Part shown: piece by piece, positions 34,512 through 42,635 of the stretch
Layout: each line of letters begins with the position of its first letter
Numbering within the stretch: position 1 is the first letter of the stretch
Source: CAZCTC01 sp964501335
GTDB taxonomy: Bacteria; Chloroflexota; Anaerolineae; B4-G1; SLSP01
DNA length: 64,000 nt
Direction of reading: 5' to 3'
Assembly (NCBI GenBank): GCA_964501335.1
Contig: CAZCTC010000041.1
Coordinates: 1 to 64,000, forward strand
Position numbers and translations under genes: made by a program
The notes under the pieces: generated by a model
Told to the model about the DNA's origin: nothing
The model's database searches: none
Seen by the model: the letters and a program-made list of their open reading frames with translations, nothing else

Positions 34512-35366
34512 CTATTGGATTTTTCGGGCTATGAAGAAGAGATAGGCTCCTTCTTGGGGTTGTGGTTCTTCATAATACTGGCGTAAGATGGCTGCGGTAG
34601 GGGCCAGGTTCCAGCGGGTAGGAGCCAATAGCCAGCGACCGGTGAATTTTTTGGCGACTATAGAAGGCAGACCCAACGGATGTCCCCATTCCAATGCGGC
34701 CAGTGCGCCAGGAGAGAAATAGCTCCACCAGCGTTCCAGCTGGAGGCCGTGACGGGCCAGCCGGGCTTCCCAAACGGCGGGGGGATCGTAATGATGATGG
34801 CGGCTGATCCGGTCAAAGAGACGGCGATAGCTTTCGGCGGGGCCGTGAAGGCCGATTTTATCGAGGGCCTGGGCTACGGAAAGAAAGCGGCGGAAGTTGG
34901 GGCCGGGGATACAGAAATGGAAATAGCCGCCTGGCCGCAGGATGCGCCCGACTTCGGCAATGACCGGCTCCACATCGGGAATGTGTTCCAGTACGGAGTT
35001 GCTGATAATGGAACCGAAAGCGGCTTTCGGGAAGGGGAGATGTTCGCCTCCCGAGCGCAATAACTGGTGGTATTTTTGACGATTTTGGGCTTCCCGCAGG
35101 GGTGACCACCAGGGATCTATTCCTACATCGAGTTTCCCAGAGAAGGTCATGGCTGCAAAATGCCCGTCTCCGCAGCCCAGATCCAGGATGGGGCGCGGAA
35201 GGGGTAAATCGGCATAGAACCGGACTTCGACAGCGCGCAGGAGGGCTCGGAAGGCGGGCAGCTCTTGCAGCTGGCGTTCAAATGTATCGTAGCGGACATT
35301 GATCCCTTCGACGCGCGGGGGCGCGGCTGGAATGGAAGGATTGCTCAGGGTTTCGGAAACGGACAT
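34512..35366 (-). CDS. Class I SAM-dependent methyltransferase
   Basis: The 284-residue protein has the class I fold. LDLGCGDGHFAAM (motif I, near residue 60) binds SAM, and SNSVLEHIPDVEPVIAEVGRILRPGGYFHFCIP (motifs II and III) is typical of Methyltransf_11 enzymes. A C-terminal extension of about 100 residues is less conserved. Substrate unknown; such genes often modify quinones, lipids or sugars. ATG 35366 with GAGGTAAAAG upstream was selected; it overlaps the lipoprotein gene upstream by 22 bp, so the pair is translationally coupled. Confidence 0.9.
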   Translation of the reverse strand: MSVSETLSNPSIPAAPPRVEGINVRYDTFERQLQELPAFRALLRAVEVRFYADLPLPRPILDLGCGDGHFAAMTFSGKLDVGIDPWWSPLREAQNRQKYHQLLRSGGEHLPFPKAAFGSIISNSVLEHIPDVEPVIAEVGRILRPGGYFHFCIPGPNFRRFLSVAQALDKIGLHGPAESYRRLFDRISRHHHYDPPAVWEARLARHGLQLERWWSYFSPGALAALEWGHPLGLPSIVAKKFTGRWLLAPTRWNLAPTAAILRQYYEEPQPQEGAYLFFIARKIQ

Positions 35367-36601
35367 AGATCTTTTACCTCGTAGACCCGATTGGCATAAC
35401 CGAATAGGTTGAGGAATTCTACCACATTTTCGGCCTCTGGGAGGGTCAATGCGGCCTGGCAACCTTGATTGATGTCGTTGGTTTTCAGGTAAGTTTCCCA
35501 GAAGGTGCGGGAGAATGCTGCCATGGCCACGGCCGGCGTGCCGGTCGGCGCATTAAGTTGGAGGGTGTCATATTGATCCTGGGCCTGGATGTAATTCTCG
35601 ATTTGCAGGGAGAGGAGGACCATGCGCCAGCGGGCCAGGGCTCTAAGTCCTTCCTGCTCTCCTATGTCATCGGGGGCAGGCCGCCAGGATTCCAGGGCTG
35701 GATCGTCGATGACCTGACGATAAAGGGCTTCGGCCTCGGTCATATTACCGGCGTTCCAGGCCAGTTCTCCATCGCTGAAGGCGTGATAGCGGTAATGGGG
35801 CGGCCCGGTGAGGCGCTGGGTGATGGTGACCTCGTTTCCCGTCCAGCCCAGCGTGACCGTGATTGTGCGTTGGGGGCCGGCGCCGACTGAGCCGATTCCA
35901 TGGCTGACCACCTGGAGCTGGTTTTCCTGGAGGGTAAAAATGGGGTAAGGATAGGATAGGTCGCCGCGAATCAGATCGACAAATTCGGCTTCTTGCCAGG
36001 TCCAGACATGGGGATTATGCCAGCAGGTATGGGCACCGCAGGTAATTTCCGAGAAGATCATGTCGAGCTGTCCGTTACCATCCATGTCGACCGCGCCGAT
36101 GGGATTGATAAAGAACCAATCGCCAGGGATCTCGGTGCTGAGAGCGACGATTTTTCCTTCCCGGCAGGTAAAGATGCCCATCGCGCCGTCAGGGGGGTAA
36201 GCAGCGGAGGTTGGATCGATCCAGGCCTGGATGATTTCGGGGACCCCGTCCCCGGTCAAATCGGCGGAGAGGGGGGCTTGTGGTTCCGGGGGCAGGGCCT
36301 CCCAGGATTGCAGGAGCTGGGGCAGAGTTTGAGGTTCTCCTCCGGCCGAGAGGTATTGCGCCAGGGTTGAACTGTAATCTTGAAAATTGGAGGGTCGTTC
36401 GGGATCGGGAATTGTCCGGTAGGCCGGGCAGGGATTGGCGGTGGGAGAAGCCGGTCGTGTTGCCTCGATGGTGGGGGTACTACGGCTGCTTTCGGGTTGG
36501 AGGGTGGCAGAGCGGGGGGGATTTTCTCCGGTGCAGCTTAACAGGAGGAGCGATACAATCAGGTTGATGCTGCAGAATTTAAGGAGAGTCTTTTTTCTCA
36601 A
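35345..36601 (-). CDS. Lipoprotein with FG-GAP-like repeats, TTG start
   Basis: The 418-residue protein has a lipoprotein signal ending in LLLLSC (Cys23 counted from the TTG start) and a Pro/Ser/Thr-rich linker. Two FG-GAP/VCBS-like calcium loops follow (SADLTGDGVPEIIQ and AVDMDGNGQLDMIF), then a C-terminal TPR-like helical half with AWNAGNMTEAEALYRQV. I chose TTG 36601 because GGAGGAAATCC precedes it exactly and the signal peptide follows; the frame up to 36703 has an ATG but no ribosome site. It is likely an outer-surface lipoprotein of unknown function. Confidence 0.82.
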   Translation of the reverse strand: MRKKTLLKFCSINLIVSLLLLSCTGENPPRSATLQPESSRSTPTIEATRPASPTANPCPAYRTIPDPERPSNFQDYSSTLAQYLSAGGEPQTLPQLLQSWEALPPEPQAPLSADLTGDGVPEIIQAWIDPTSAAYPPDGAMGIFTCREGKIVALSTEIPGDWFFINPIGAVDMDGNGQLDMIFSEITCGAHTCWHNPHVWTWQEAEFVDLIRGDLSYPYPIFTLQENQLQVVSHGIGSVGAGPQRTITVTLGWTGNEVTITQRLTGPPHYRYHAFSDGELAWNAGNMTEAEALYRQVIDDPALESWRPAPDDIGEQEGLRALARWRMVLLSLQIENYIQAQDQYDTLQLNAPTGTPAVAMAAFSRTFWETYLKTNDINQGCQAALTLPEAENVVEFLNLFGYANRVYEVKDLCPFPKP

Positions 36602-36683
36602 GGATTTCCTCCAAAAAAAGATTTCGAGTTTGGGACAGGAGTTAAGTATAGCTTTTGTGGAAAGATGGGCAACTTCCACAAAA

Positions 36684-36711
36684 TTGCTCTCTAGAAAAAC
36701 CATCCTATAAT
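36684..36711 (+). promoter_or_regulatory. Promoter of the S1-type gene
   Basis: TTGCTC (36684-36689), 16-bp spacer, TATAAT (36706-36711). The ATG at 36740 is about 28 bp downstream. Confidence 0.6.
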
Positions 36712-36739
36712 AGATGCAAATGTACCAGGAGCAGAGTGG

Positions 36740-37933
36740 ATGAAAAAGACGGCCCCTGACCCAATGGATTTGGACAAGGATCTGATGGATTCCATGCTAA
36801 ATCAGTTCTCCGCTCCGGAGCGATGCCGGCGTGGTGAGATTGTGCGCGGTGTTATCGCTTCGGTTACCCCCAAAGCTATTTTGATCGATATTGGGGGAAA
36901 ATCGGACGCACTGGTTGTCGCCCGCGAAGTCGAGCAAATGTCCCCCAAAGAGCTTCAGTCTTTCAAGCCCGGGCAATCTGTGCATGTGTACGTGGTTGAA
37001 ACCGGGGAGGAAAGCGACTCCATTGTTGTTTCGTTGGCTCGGGCCATTCAAGAAACAGAATGGAATCAGGCGTTGAGTTTGATGCAGCAGGGGACCATGG
37101 TCAACCTTCCGGTGGTGGAGGCGAATAAGGGTGGGGTGATTGTCAGTTTGGGACGGTTGCGGGGGTTTGTGCCCAGTTCGCAATTGCTTTCTAACTGGCG
37201 TTCTTTTCAAAATTCCGTAGACCCGGAGCGCCGTTGGGACGGTCTGGTGGGAAAGACGTTGAACCTGCGGGTGATTGAAGTGACGCAGGAGCGGAATCGT
37301 CTGATCCTTTCCGAACGTGCCGGGGTAGATCAGAAAGCCCGCAAGCGAATGGTTCTGGAAGAGTTGGAAATCGGTCACACCTATCCAGGAGTGGTCAGCA
37401 ATCTGGTCCTTTTCGGTGCCTTTGTCAATGTAAAAGGTGTTGATGGCCTGGTGCATATTTCGGAGATCTCCTGGAAGCGTATTAATCATCCCAATGAAGT
37501 GCTTAATGTCGGGGATGAAGTACAGGTGCGGGTGTTAGATGTCAATCTGGAGCAAGAGCGGCTTAGTTTGAGTTTGAAGCAGCAGACGCCCGATCCCTGG
37601 GAAATTGTAGGAAATAATTACAAGGAAGGGCAACTGTTAGAGGTGCAGGTTATTCGGATGACGACCTTCGGTGCTTTTGCTTCGCCGTTGGATTTGCCGG
37701 AAGTTGAGGGGTTGATTCATGTTTCTGAATTGCGAGATCAGCCCGTGTTGCGGCCGGATGAAGTGGTCAAGGTGGGAGATCGAATTGTGGTGCGGATCAT
37801 TTCGTTGCGGCCGGCAGAGCGGCGGATTGCCTTCAGTTTGAAGCGGGTTGTCGATGGCGAATCGCCGGAAACTGAAAACTGGCGGGAGAATCTGGATCAG
37901 TCTCAACTGGAAGCGTTTACCTCTGAAAGTTGA
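36740..37933 (+). CDS. rpsA: S1-domain RNA-binding protein (ribosomal protein S1-like)
   Basis: The 397-residue protein has four S1 OB-fold domains at roughly 33-103, 115-187, 205-275 and 290-365. The third and fourth are the most canonical (GVVSNLVLFGAFVNVKGVDG and VIRMTTFGAFAS). Four-domain S1 proteins of this size are the normal form in many phyla outside Proteobacteria. It probably helps the ribosome bind mRNA; a separate regulatory S1 protein is possible. A good promoter precedes it and a terminator follows at 37965. Confidence 0.9.
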   Translation: MKKTAPDPMDLDKDLMDSMLNQFSAPERCRRGEIVRGVIASVTPKAILIDIGGKSDALVVAREVEQMSPKELQSFKPGQSVHVYVVETGEESDSIVVSLARAIQETEWNQALSLMQQGTMVNLPVVEANKGGVIVSLGRLRGFVPSSQLLSNWRSFQNSVDPERRWDGLVGKTLNLRVIEVTQERNRLILSERAGVDQKARKRMVLEELEIGHTYPGVVSNLVLFGAFVNVKGVDGLVHISEISWKRINHPNEVLNVGDEVQVRVLDVNLEQERLSLSLKQQTPDPWEIVGNNYKEGQLLEVQVIRMTTFGAFASPLDLPEVEGLIHVSELRDQPVLRPDEVVKVGDRIVVRIISLRPAERRIAFSLKRVVDGESPETENWRENLDQSQLEAFTSES

Positions 37934-37964
37934 TCGGTTTGAGTAGAAATTTCTTGTATTGATA

Positions 37965-37993
37965 AACTGCGCCGGAAATTTTCCGGCGCAGTT
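37965..37993. terminator. 13-bp perfect hairpin after S1 gene
   Basis: AACTGCGCCGGAA at 37965-37977 and its complement at 37981-37993. It is followed by TAGTTGTTG, not a clean T-run, so strength is moderate. Confidence 0.7.
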
Positions 37994-38119
37994 AGTTGTT
38001 GTCGGACGGGTTTTGAACCGGGATCGCCGGGCCTGAAAAAACAGGTGGATGTGATGTGGGGGGCGCGGCTTTTTTTCTGGCGCGCCCCAAAAGGTTTGAT
38101 ATCAGATAAAATTTCATAC

Positions 38120-38146
38120 TTGACTTTATAGCAATTGTGATAAACT
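38120..38146 (+). promoter_or_regulatory. Candidate promoter of aminomutase cluster
   Basis: TTGACT (38120-38125) and TAAACT (38141-38146) with a short 15-bp spacer. It would give a leader of about 170 nt before the ATG at 38329. Confidence 0.4.
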
Positions 38147-38154
38147 AGAGGGAA

Positions 38155-38280
38155 TCCTCCCCGAGCAACCCGCATCCCATATTCAATGCCCACAGCGTGC
38201 CTGCCACCGTGGGAGCCGTTTGCGTGGCGGTAGGGCCGGAAGTTGGAACCGGATCGGCGGTTTTTCCTTCCGGAGGAGGG
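38155..38280 (+). ncRNA. Candidate structured leader of the aminomutase operon
   Basis: Outer pairing TCCTCC (38155-38160) with GGAGGA (38272-38277) would close a domain. Inside are CCCAC (38189-38193)/GTGGG (38209-38213), which competes with CTGCCAC (38201-38207)/GTGGCGG (38224-38230), and CCGGAAG (38236-38242)/CTTCCGG (38267-38273). The last pair overlaps the outer strand by two bases, so the structures may exchange. I do not recognise a known riboswitch class. Confidence 0.35.
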
Positions 38281-38328
38281 ACAGGTTGAATTCTGGCGGG
38301 AATTAAATTTAACTAAACCGAGGTGGAG

Positions 38329-39672
38329 ATGAACGAGACACAACTTGAGGAGCCTGGGGGTAGAGGCTTAACCCCTCCGCATCCGTGGGACAATGTCCCG
38401 CTTGAGCAATGGCAGGATTGGCGCTGGCAATTATCACACCGCCTGCAATCTATGGAAGATTTGGCTCAGATCATCCATTTAACTCCGGAAGAGAGCGCAG
38501 TTTTCTCGAATTCAGAACGTTTTCCGGTAGCAATTACCCCATATTTCGCAAGCTTGATGGATCCGGACGACCCTGACTGCCCGATTCGTCGTCAGGTTGT
38601 CCCGACACAAGAAGAGTTGGTTCCTGAAACTGCCGACATGGCCGACTCTCTAAACGAAGATGCACACTCTCCGGTCCCAGGGTTAGTTCACCGCTACCCG
38701 GACCGGGTTTTAATGTTAGTTACTATGCAGTGCGCCTCGTACTGCCGTTTCTGTACCCGTAGCCGGATCGTGGGAGACCCTCACAATCAACCCGGGCGGG
38801 CCGATTATGAGCAACAACTGGCTTACATTGAAGCCACGCCTCAGATTCGGGATGTTTTACTTTCGGGCGGTGACGCCTTAATGTTGCCGACGCGGGTTTT
38901 GGAATCGTTGCTCACCCGTTTGCGGGCCATTCCGCACGTCGAAGTGATTCGGATTGGGACCCGGGCGCCGATTTTTTTGCCGCAACGCATTACCGAGGAA
39001 CTGGTGACCATGTTGCGGCGTTTCCATCCTTTGTGGATGAACGTGCATATCAACCATCCCAAGGAGTTGACTCCGGAAGCCGAGGCGGCGTTGGGCCGGT
39101 TGGCCGATGCCGGGATTCCGTTGGGCAGCCAGACCGTCTTGCTGGCCGGTATCAATGATTGCCCGAATTTGATGTTGCAACTGGTCCATCGGATTGTGCG
39201 CAATCGGGTGCGGCCTTACTATCTCTATCAATGTGATCTGGTTCGGGGGGCGGGCCATTTCCGCACGCCGGTGAGCAAAGGGCTGGAAATCATGGAATCG
39301 TTGCGCGGCCATACCTCCGGGTTTGCGGTGCCGACTTTCACGATTGATGCTCCAGAAGGCGGCGGCAAAGTGCCTGTTTTGCCGAACTATCTGATCAGTA
39401 TGTCGGAAAACAAGGTGATTGTGCGTAACTATGAGGGCTTTATCTCCACTTATACGCAGCCTTCGAACTATCAACGACACGATCCCCGGACCTGCCCTTA
39501 TTGCCAGGCGCGCCTGGGCGAAGGCGGACAAGCAGGGGTGGCGGGATTACTGGCGGGACAGTCTTCCAATATCAAGCCGGAGCACTGGGATGAGGTTCAT
39601 GAGCGACGGGCCAGCTGGCCGATCGCGGTAGGACGGGCCCAGACGGCTGACTTTTCTAAGGAACCACGATGA
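38329..39672 (+). CDS. kamA: Lysine 2,3-aminomutase-family radical SAM enzyme
   Basis: The 447-residue enzyme has the radical SAM cluster motif CASYCRFC (Cys135, 139, 142). Lys347 in EGGGKVPV is the expected PLP lysine. Asp303 (QCDL) and Asp340 (TIDAPE) match the two aspartates that bind the lysine side-chain amine in clostridial lysine 2,3-aminomutase; glutamate aminomutases carry Lys and Asn there. The spacing is identical (37 and 7 residues). It should make L-beta-lysine. A C-terminal CPYC pair may bind zinc. ATG 38329 follows GAGGTGGAG. Its stop overlaps the next start by four bases (ATGA). Confidence 0.93.
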   Translation: MNETQLEEPGGRGLTPPHPWDNVPLEQWQDWRWQLSHRLQSMEDLAQIIHLTPEESAVFSNSERFPVAITPYFASLMDPDDPDCPIRRQVVPTQEELVPETADMADSLNEDAHSPVPGLVHRYPDRVLMLVTMQCASYCRFCTRSRIVGDPHNQPGRADYEQQLAYIEATPQIRDVLLSGGDALMLPTRVLESLLTRLRAIPHVEVIRIGTRAPIFLPQRITEELVTMLRRFHPLWMNVHINHPKELTPEAEAALGRLADAGIPLGSQTVLLAGINDCPNLMLQLVHRIVRNRVRPYYLYQCDLVRGAGHFRTPVSKGLEIMESLRGHTSGFAVPTFTIDAPEGGGKVPVLPNYLISMSENKVIVRNYEGFISTYTQPSNYQRHDPRTCPYCQARLGEGGQAGVAGLLAGQSSNIKPEHWDEVHERRASWPIAVGRAQTADFSKEPR

Positions 39673-40712
39673 AATCGTTGCGGGTTGCGCTGCTCTACAA
39701 TTTAAAACACCATGTGAAGGTGCGCGGTGATGCCCCGCCGGATGCTCTGGCGGAGTATGATTCTGAAGAAACGGCGCGCGGTCTGGAAGCTGCGTTGCGT
39801 GCCGGCGGTCATGAGGTTTTTCCTTTGGAAGCCGATGTGACGTTGTTCGATACGGTCCGGCAGATCCGCCCGGACCTTTGTTTCAACATTGCGGAAGGGA
39901 TGTATGGGGATGCTCGGGAAGCCCATGCGCCGGCTGTGTTGGAGATGTTGGAGATTCCTTACACCGGTTCGAAAGTGCTGGCGCAGGGGATTTCGCTGGA
40001 TAAGGCGATGACCAAGCGGGTCTGGCGCGATGCCGGGCTGCCGACGGCGCCGTTCCAGGTTTTTTACCATGGCGATGAACCATTGGATCCGGCGTTGACC
40101 TTCCCCTTGTTCGTCAAACCGGTCCGCGAAGGATCGGGTATGGGGGTATCGACGGCTTCCAAGGTGCAGGACGAAGCGGCTTTACGGTTGCAGGTGCGTT
40201 GGGTACTGCAAACCTATCACCAACCGGCGTTGGTGGAGGTTTACCTGCCTGGACGGGAGTTTACGGTGGGTTTGATCGGCAATACGCTGACTCCGGGGGA
40301 GATGCCGCGGTCGACTTTTTTCAATCAGCGGGGCTTTCATGTCCTTCCGATTCTGGAAGTGGATGTCTCGCCGATTGCAGAAGCTGAAGGGATTTATACG
40401 GGGACGGTGAAAGCCGATCATCCTTTGGATGCTAATTATCGTTGCCCGGCTCCTCTGGAAGCCGAACAGACTGCTGAGATGCAGGAGCTGGCGATCCGGG
40501 CTTTTGAAGCCATTGGGGGGCTGGATGTGGCCCGTGTCGATTTCCGGATGGACGCCGCCGGCCGGCTTCAACTGCTGGAGATCAATACGTTGCCGGGGGT
40601 GAATCCTCGCTATAGCGATATTGTCCTGGCGGCCCGGGGTGAAGGGCTGGCTTATAACGACTTGATCAATGAAATCTTGCAGGTAGCTGCGGTTCGTTAC
40701 GGGTTGCTTTAG
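39669..40712 (+). CDS. ATP-grasp ligase, D-Ala-D-Ala ligase-like (first)
   Basis: The 347-residue ATP-grasp protein carries FPLFVKPVREGSGMGVS (ATP-binding) and RVDFRMD...LLEINTLPGVNP (Mg-binding acid and Asn residues), like D-alanine-D-alanine ligase. Its N-terminus (VALLYNLKHHVKVRG) differs from housekeeping Ddl, so another carboxylate-amine pair is likely. It is translationally coupled to the aminomutase, which argues that beta-lysine or a derivative is its substrate. A hairpin with a T-run follows at 40737. Confidence 0.88.
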   Translation: MKSLRVALLYNLKHHVKVRGDAPPDALAEYDSEETARGLEAALRAGGHEVFPLEADVTLFDTVRQIRPDLCFNIAEGMYGDAREAHAPAVLEMLEIPYTGSKVLAQGISLDKAMTKRVWRDAGLPTAPFQVFYHGDEPLDPALTFPLFVKPVREGSGMGVSTASKVQDEAALRLQVRWVLQTYHQPALVEVYLPGREFTVGLIGNTLTPGEMPRSTFFNQRGFHVLPILEVDVSPIAEAEGIYTGTVKADHPLDANYRCPAPLEAEQTAEMQELAIRAFEAIGGLDVARVDFRMDAAGRLQLLEINTLPGVNPRYSDIVLAARGEGLAYNDLINEILQVAAVRYGLL

Positions 40713-40736
40713 TCAGGGTTGAGGGCGTTTCTTTTG

Positions 40737-40777
40737 CACCCCCCTTTTCCTTTTGCCAGGGAAAGGGGGGTGTTTTT
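40737..40777 (+). terminator. Intrinsic terminator inside aminomutase cluster
   Basis: CACCCCCCTTTTCC and GGGAAAGGGGGGTG stem with one G.T pair, followed by TTTTTAC. It separates the first two genes from the last two. Confidence 0.75.
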
Positions 40778-40787
40778 ACAAAAGTAT

Positions 40788-40857
40788 TTACCATCGAGGC
40801 ACAGAGAAGAAGAGCGGAGATTTTCTTTAAATTCTTTTCTGTGTCCCCGTGGTGAGT
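40788..40857. repeat. ACAGAG-type repeat, inverted pair
   Basis: TTACCATCGAGGCACAGAG at the left and CTTTTCTGTGTCCCCGTGGTGAG-like sequence at the right form a large imperfect palindrome. The tail motif TATTTTCAAGACAGG follows at 40871-40885. Confidence 0.6.
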
Positions 40858-40870
40858 CTTCCGGGTGCCT

Positions 40871-40885
40871 TATTTTCAAGACAGG
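40871..40885 (+). repeat. TATTTTCAAGACAGG tail motif
   Basis: The motif ends eight bases before the ATG of the second ATP-grasp gene; its ACAGGAAGAA serves as ribosome site. An identical copy lies at 52771-52785. Confidence 0.75.
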
Positions 40886-40893
40886 AAGAAGTT

Positions 40894-41910
40894 ATGACCA
40901 TCGAAGCTTTGGAAAATATCGTGATTTTGTACGGGGAAAGCCATCAAATGGTGAAGGGAGATCCGGCGGATCTTAAGGCCGAACGAGAGTCCATGTCTAT
41001 GGCAGATCTGCTCCTCCCTATTTTGAAAGCCCGTTATCAGGAGGTGGTTAAGGTTCCTTTGTCTGCCGATAGAGAGCTGGTTCAGATTCTGGCGCCTTAT
41101 CCGCCGGACCGTTGGTTGATTTTCAATCTGGTGGATGGGTTGGAGGGGCGATTGTTTGAGGAATCCCGTGTTGCGTGGGCGTTGGAAGCGATGGGATATC
41201 GTTTTACGGGATCGAAGGGGGAGGCTTTATCGCGTTCGACCCACAAGGGGATTACCAAGGATTATCTGGTGCGGGCGGAAATCCCGACCCCGGCGGGAAG
41301 GGTTTTCAACAGTTCTGAAGATGTGGCTGTCGAGGGGCTTTCTTTTCCTTTGATTGTAAAACCGGTGGCTGAAGATGCCAGTGTCGGGATCAGTGAAGCG
41401 GCTGTGGTGCGGACTCCGGAGGCTTTACGGGAAAGGATTGCGTATGTCCGGAAGTGTTATGCCCAGGCTGCCGTTGTGGAGGACTTTGTGACCGGGCGGG
41501 AATTTGAAGTGTCGGTGTGGGAAGGGCAACCGGGCGTTTTGCCGGTGACGGAGATCGATTTTCAGCGCGGTGGTTCCGGACATGAAGCCATTTTGTCATT
41601 TGATGCCAAATGGGACCAAACTGCGTCCAATTATCTGGATTCTCTGATCGTCTGTCCTGCTCCTTTAACGGAAGCGGAGCATCAGCAAGTGACGGAGGTT
41701 GCCCGACGAGCCGCAGAGGCTCTCTCTTATCGGGGATATGCCCGGATTGATGTGCGTATGACGCCAGAGGGAAAAGCCTATGTGATTGATGTGAATTGTA
41801 ATCCTGATTTAATGCCGGATGGGGGTTTTTTCTGGGCCGCTCAGGCGGCAGGGTATTCTTTTGAGGCGATGATCTATCAGGTTGTAGAATTTGCTAATGT
41901 GAGTGGATGA
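40894..41910 (+). CDS. ATP-grasp ligase, D-Ala-D-Ala ligase-like (second)
   Basis: The 338-residue ATP-grasp enzyme has LSFPLIVKPVAEDASVGIS and ARIDVRMTPEGKAYVIDVNCNPDL, the ATP- and Mg-binding parts. It is only distantly similar to the first ligase of the cluster, so the two probably act on different bonds. ATG 40894 is placed directly behind the repeat-tail motif with an AGGAAG site; the open frame begins earlier at a GTG (40849) without support. The next gene overlaps its stop by four bases. Product unknown; a peptide-like bond to a beta-amino acid is my inference. Confidence 0.87.
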   Translation: MTIEALENIVILYGESHQMVKGDPADLKAERESMSMADLLLPILKARYQEVVKVPLSADRELVQILAPYPPDRWLIFNLVDGLEGRLFEESRVAWALEAMGYRFTGSKGEALSRSTHKGITKDYLVRAEIPTPAGRVFNSSEDVAVEGLSFPLIVKPVAEDASVGISEAAVVRTPEALRERIAYVRKCYAQAAVVEDFVTGREFEVSVWEGQPGVLPVTEIDFQRGGSGHEAILSFDAKWDQTASNYLDSLIVCPAPLTEAEHQQVTEVARRAAEALSYRGYARIDVRMTPEGKAYVIDVNCNPDLMPDGGFFWAAQAAGYSFEAMIYQVVEFANVSG

Positions 41911-42401
41911 GGATGGCTGTAATGATGGCGATGATTGAAACTCCAGGACTGGATGACGGTATAGCAATTCGAAATATGGCGATGGAAATTGATATTTTCT
42001 CGCCGGAAGATGTGGCCTGTGTGGAAATGGTATGGCATATCTGGTGTGAGAAAAGCCAGGAAAATGAACTGATTTTTTTAGTTTATCGGGATGGCGGACA
42101 GATATTGGGGTTTATCTGTTATGAACAGCGCATTCCGACAGTGGGAACTTTTGATGTTTTGTGGCTGGCGGTTGCTCAGTCGGCGCATGGACGGGGGATC
42201 GGGCGGGCCTTGATCCGGCATATGGAAGAGGATGTGTTGGCGCGCGGTGGATATCTGGCGCTGGCTGAGACGTCGGGACGGCCGGATTATGAAGGAACCC
42301 GGCGCTTCTATGAGTCTTGCGGTTATGAGGTCAGTGGGCGGGTGAAGGACTTTTATCGTCGTGGAGACGATATGGTGCTTTTTGCGCATTACCTGTCTTG
42401 A
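41907..42401 (+). CDS. GNAT acetyltransferase of aminomutase cluster
   Basis: The 164-residue protein is a single GNAT domain with AHGRGIGRALIRHM (acetyl-CoA loop) and GTRRFYESCGYE. At 164 residues it is much shorter than the known beta-lysine acetyltransferase AblB, so it is not that enzyme, but a role in acetylating the cluster product is plausible. The start at 41907 overlaps the ligase stop; several Met codons follow and the true start could be a little later. It ends in a CCTGTCTTGAAAACAGG palindrome. Confidence 0.85.
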   Translation: MRMAVMMAMIETPGLDDGIAIRNMAMEIDIFSPEDVACVEMVWHIWCEKSQENELIFLVYRDGGQILGFICYEQRIPTVGTFDVLWLAVAQSAHGRGIGRALIRHMEEDVLARGGYLALAETSGRPDYEGTRRFYESCGYEVSGRVKDFYRRGDDMVLFAHYLS

Positions 42402-42413
42402 AAACAGGCGGGA

Positions 42414-42455
42414 AAAGATTCACCACAGCGGCGCAGAGATCACAGAGAAGAATTT
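42414..42455. repeat. ACAGAG-type short repeat, copy 3
   Basis: GATTCACCACAGCGGCGCAG and ATCACAGAGAAGAATTTGG; directly followed by a two-hairpin repeat. Confidence 0.55.
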
Positions 42456-42469
42456 GGAGAAAATCTCGT

Positions 42470-42620
42470 AACCTGGGCGATTCGCCGGAAAAGCGAGAGA
42501 AAAAAGCCGGTGTTTTTGCGCGCATTCTGATGCGCGCAAAAACACAAACAAAAAACTCTCTCCGCCCATCCAGCGCAGCGCTTTTTACCGGGAAAGCCCC
42601 TGCTGTGGGATGTAAAAAGC
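42470..42620 (-). repeat. Two-hairpin interspersed repeat, copy 9
   Basis: Hairpin first at about 42512-42547, arms GTGTTTTTGCGCGCA and TGCGCGCAAAAACAC, loop TTCTGA; then CCCATCCAGCGCAGCGC and TTTTTACCGGGAAA. Confidence 0.8.
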
Positions 42621-42635
42621 CGGCTGGAAGCCCCG

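Larger units (their letters stand above)
37934..38328. other. 395-bp region between S1 gene and aminomutase
   Basis: Holds the S1-gene terminator (37965-37993), a GGGGCGCG/CGCGCCCC hairpin (38060-38088), a candidate promoter (38120-38146) and a structured leader (38155-38328). No tRNA-like fold was seen. On the minus strand a short stop-bounded frame reads a Pro/Thr-rich peptide but has no start codon. Confidence 0.6.

Noticed and set aside
38155..38280. Known riboswitch classes (cobalamin, lysine, SAM, c-di-GMP) or SRP RNA for the aminomutase leader
   Set aside because: None of the consensus core motifs that I know could be placed on the sequence.
38150..38310. Minus-strand stop-bounded Pro/Thr-rich peptide (PTSGPTATQTAPT)
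   Set aside because: It resembles a lipoprotein linker but has no start codon and only about 55 codons. It could be a gene remnant, yet the support is too thin.
37903..38343. 146-residue minus-strand frame before the aminomutase gene
   Set aside because: It crosses the S1-gene terminator hairpin and the structured leader and shows no coding pattern.
42396..42412. CCTGTCTTGAAAACAGG near the GNAT stop as another tail motif
   Set aside because: It shares CTGTCTTGAAAA with the motif but overlaps a stop codon and no gene starts behind it on the corresponding strand.
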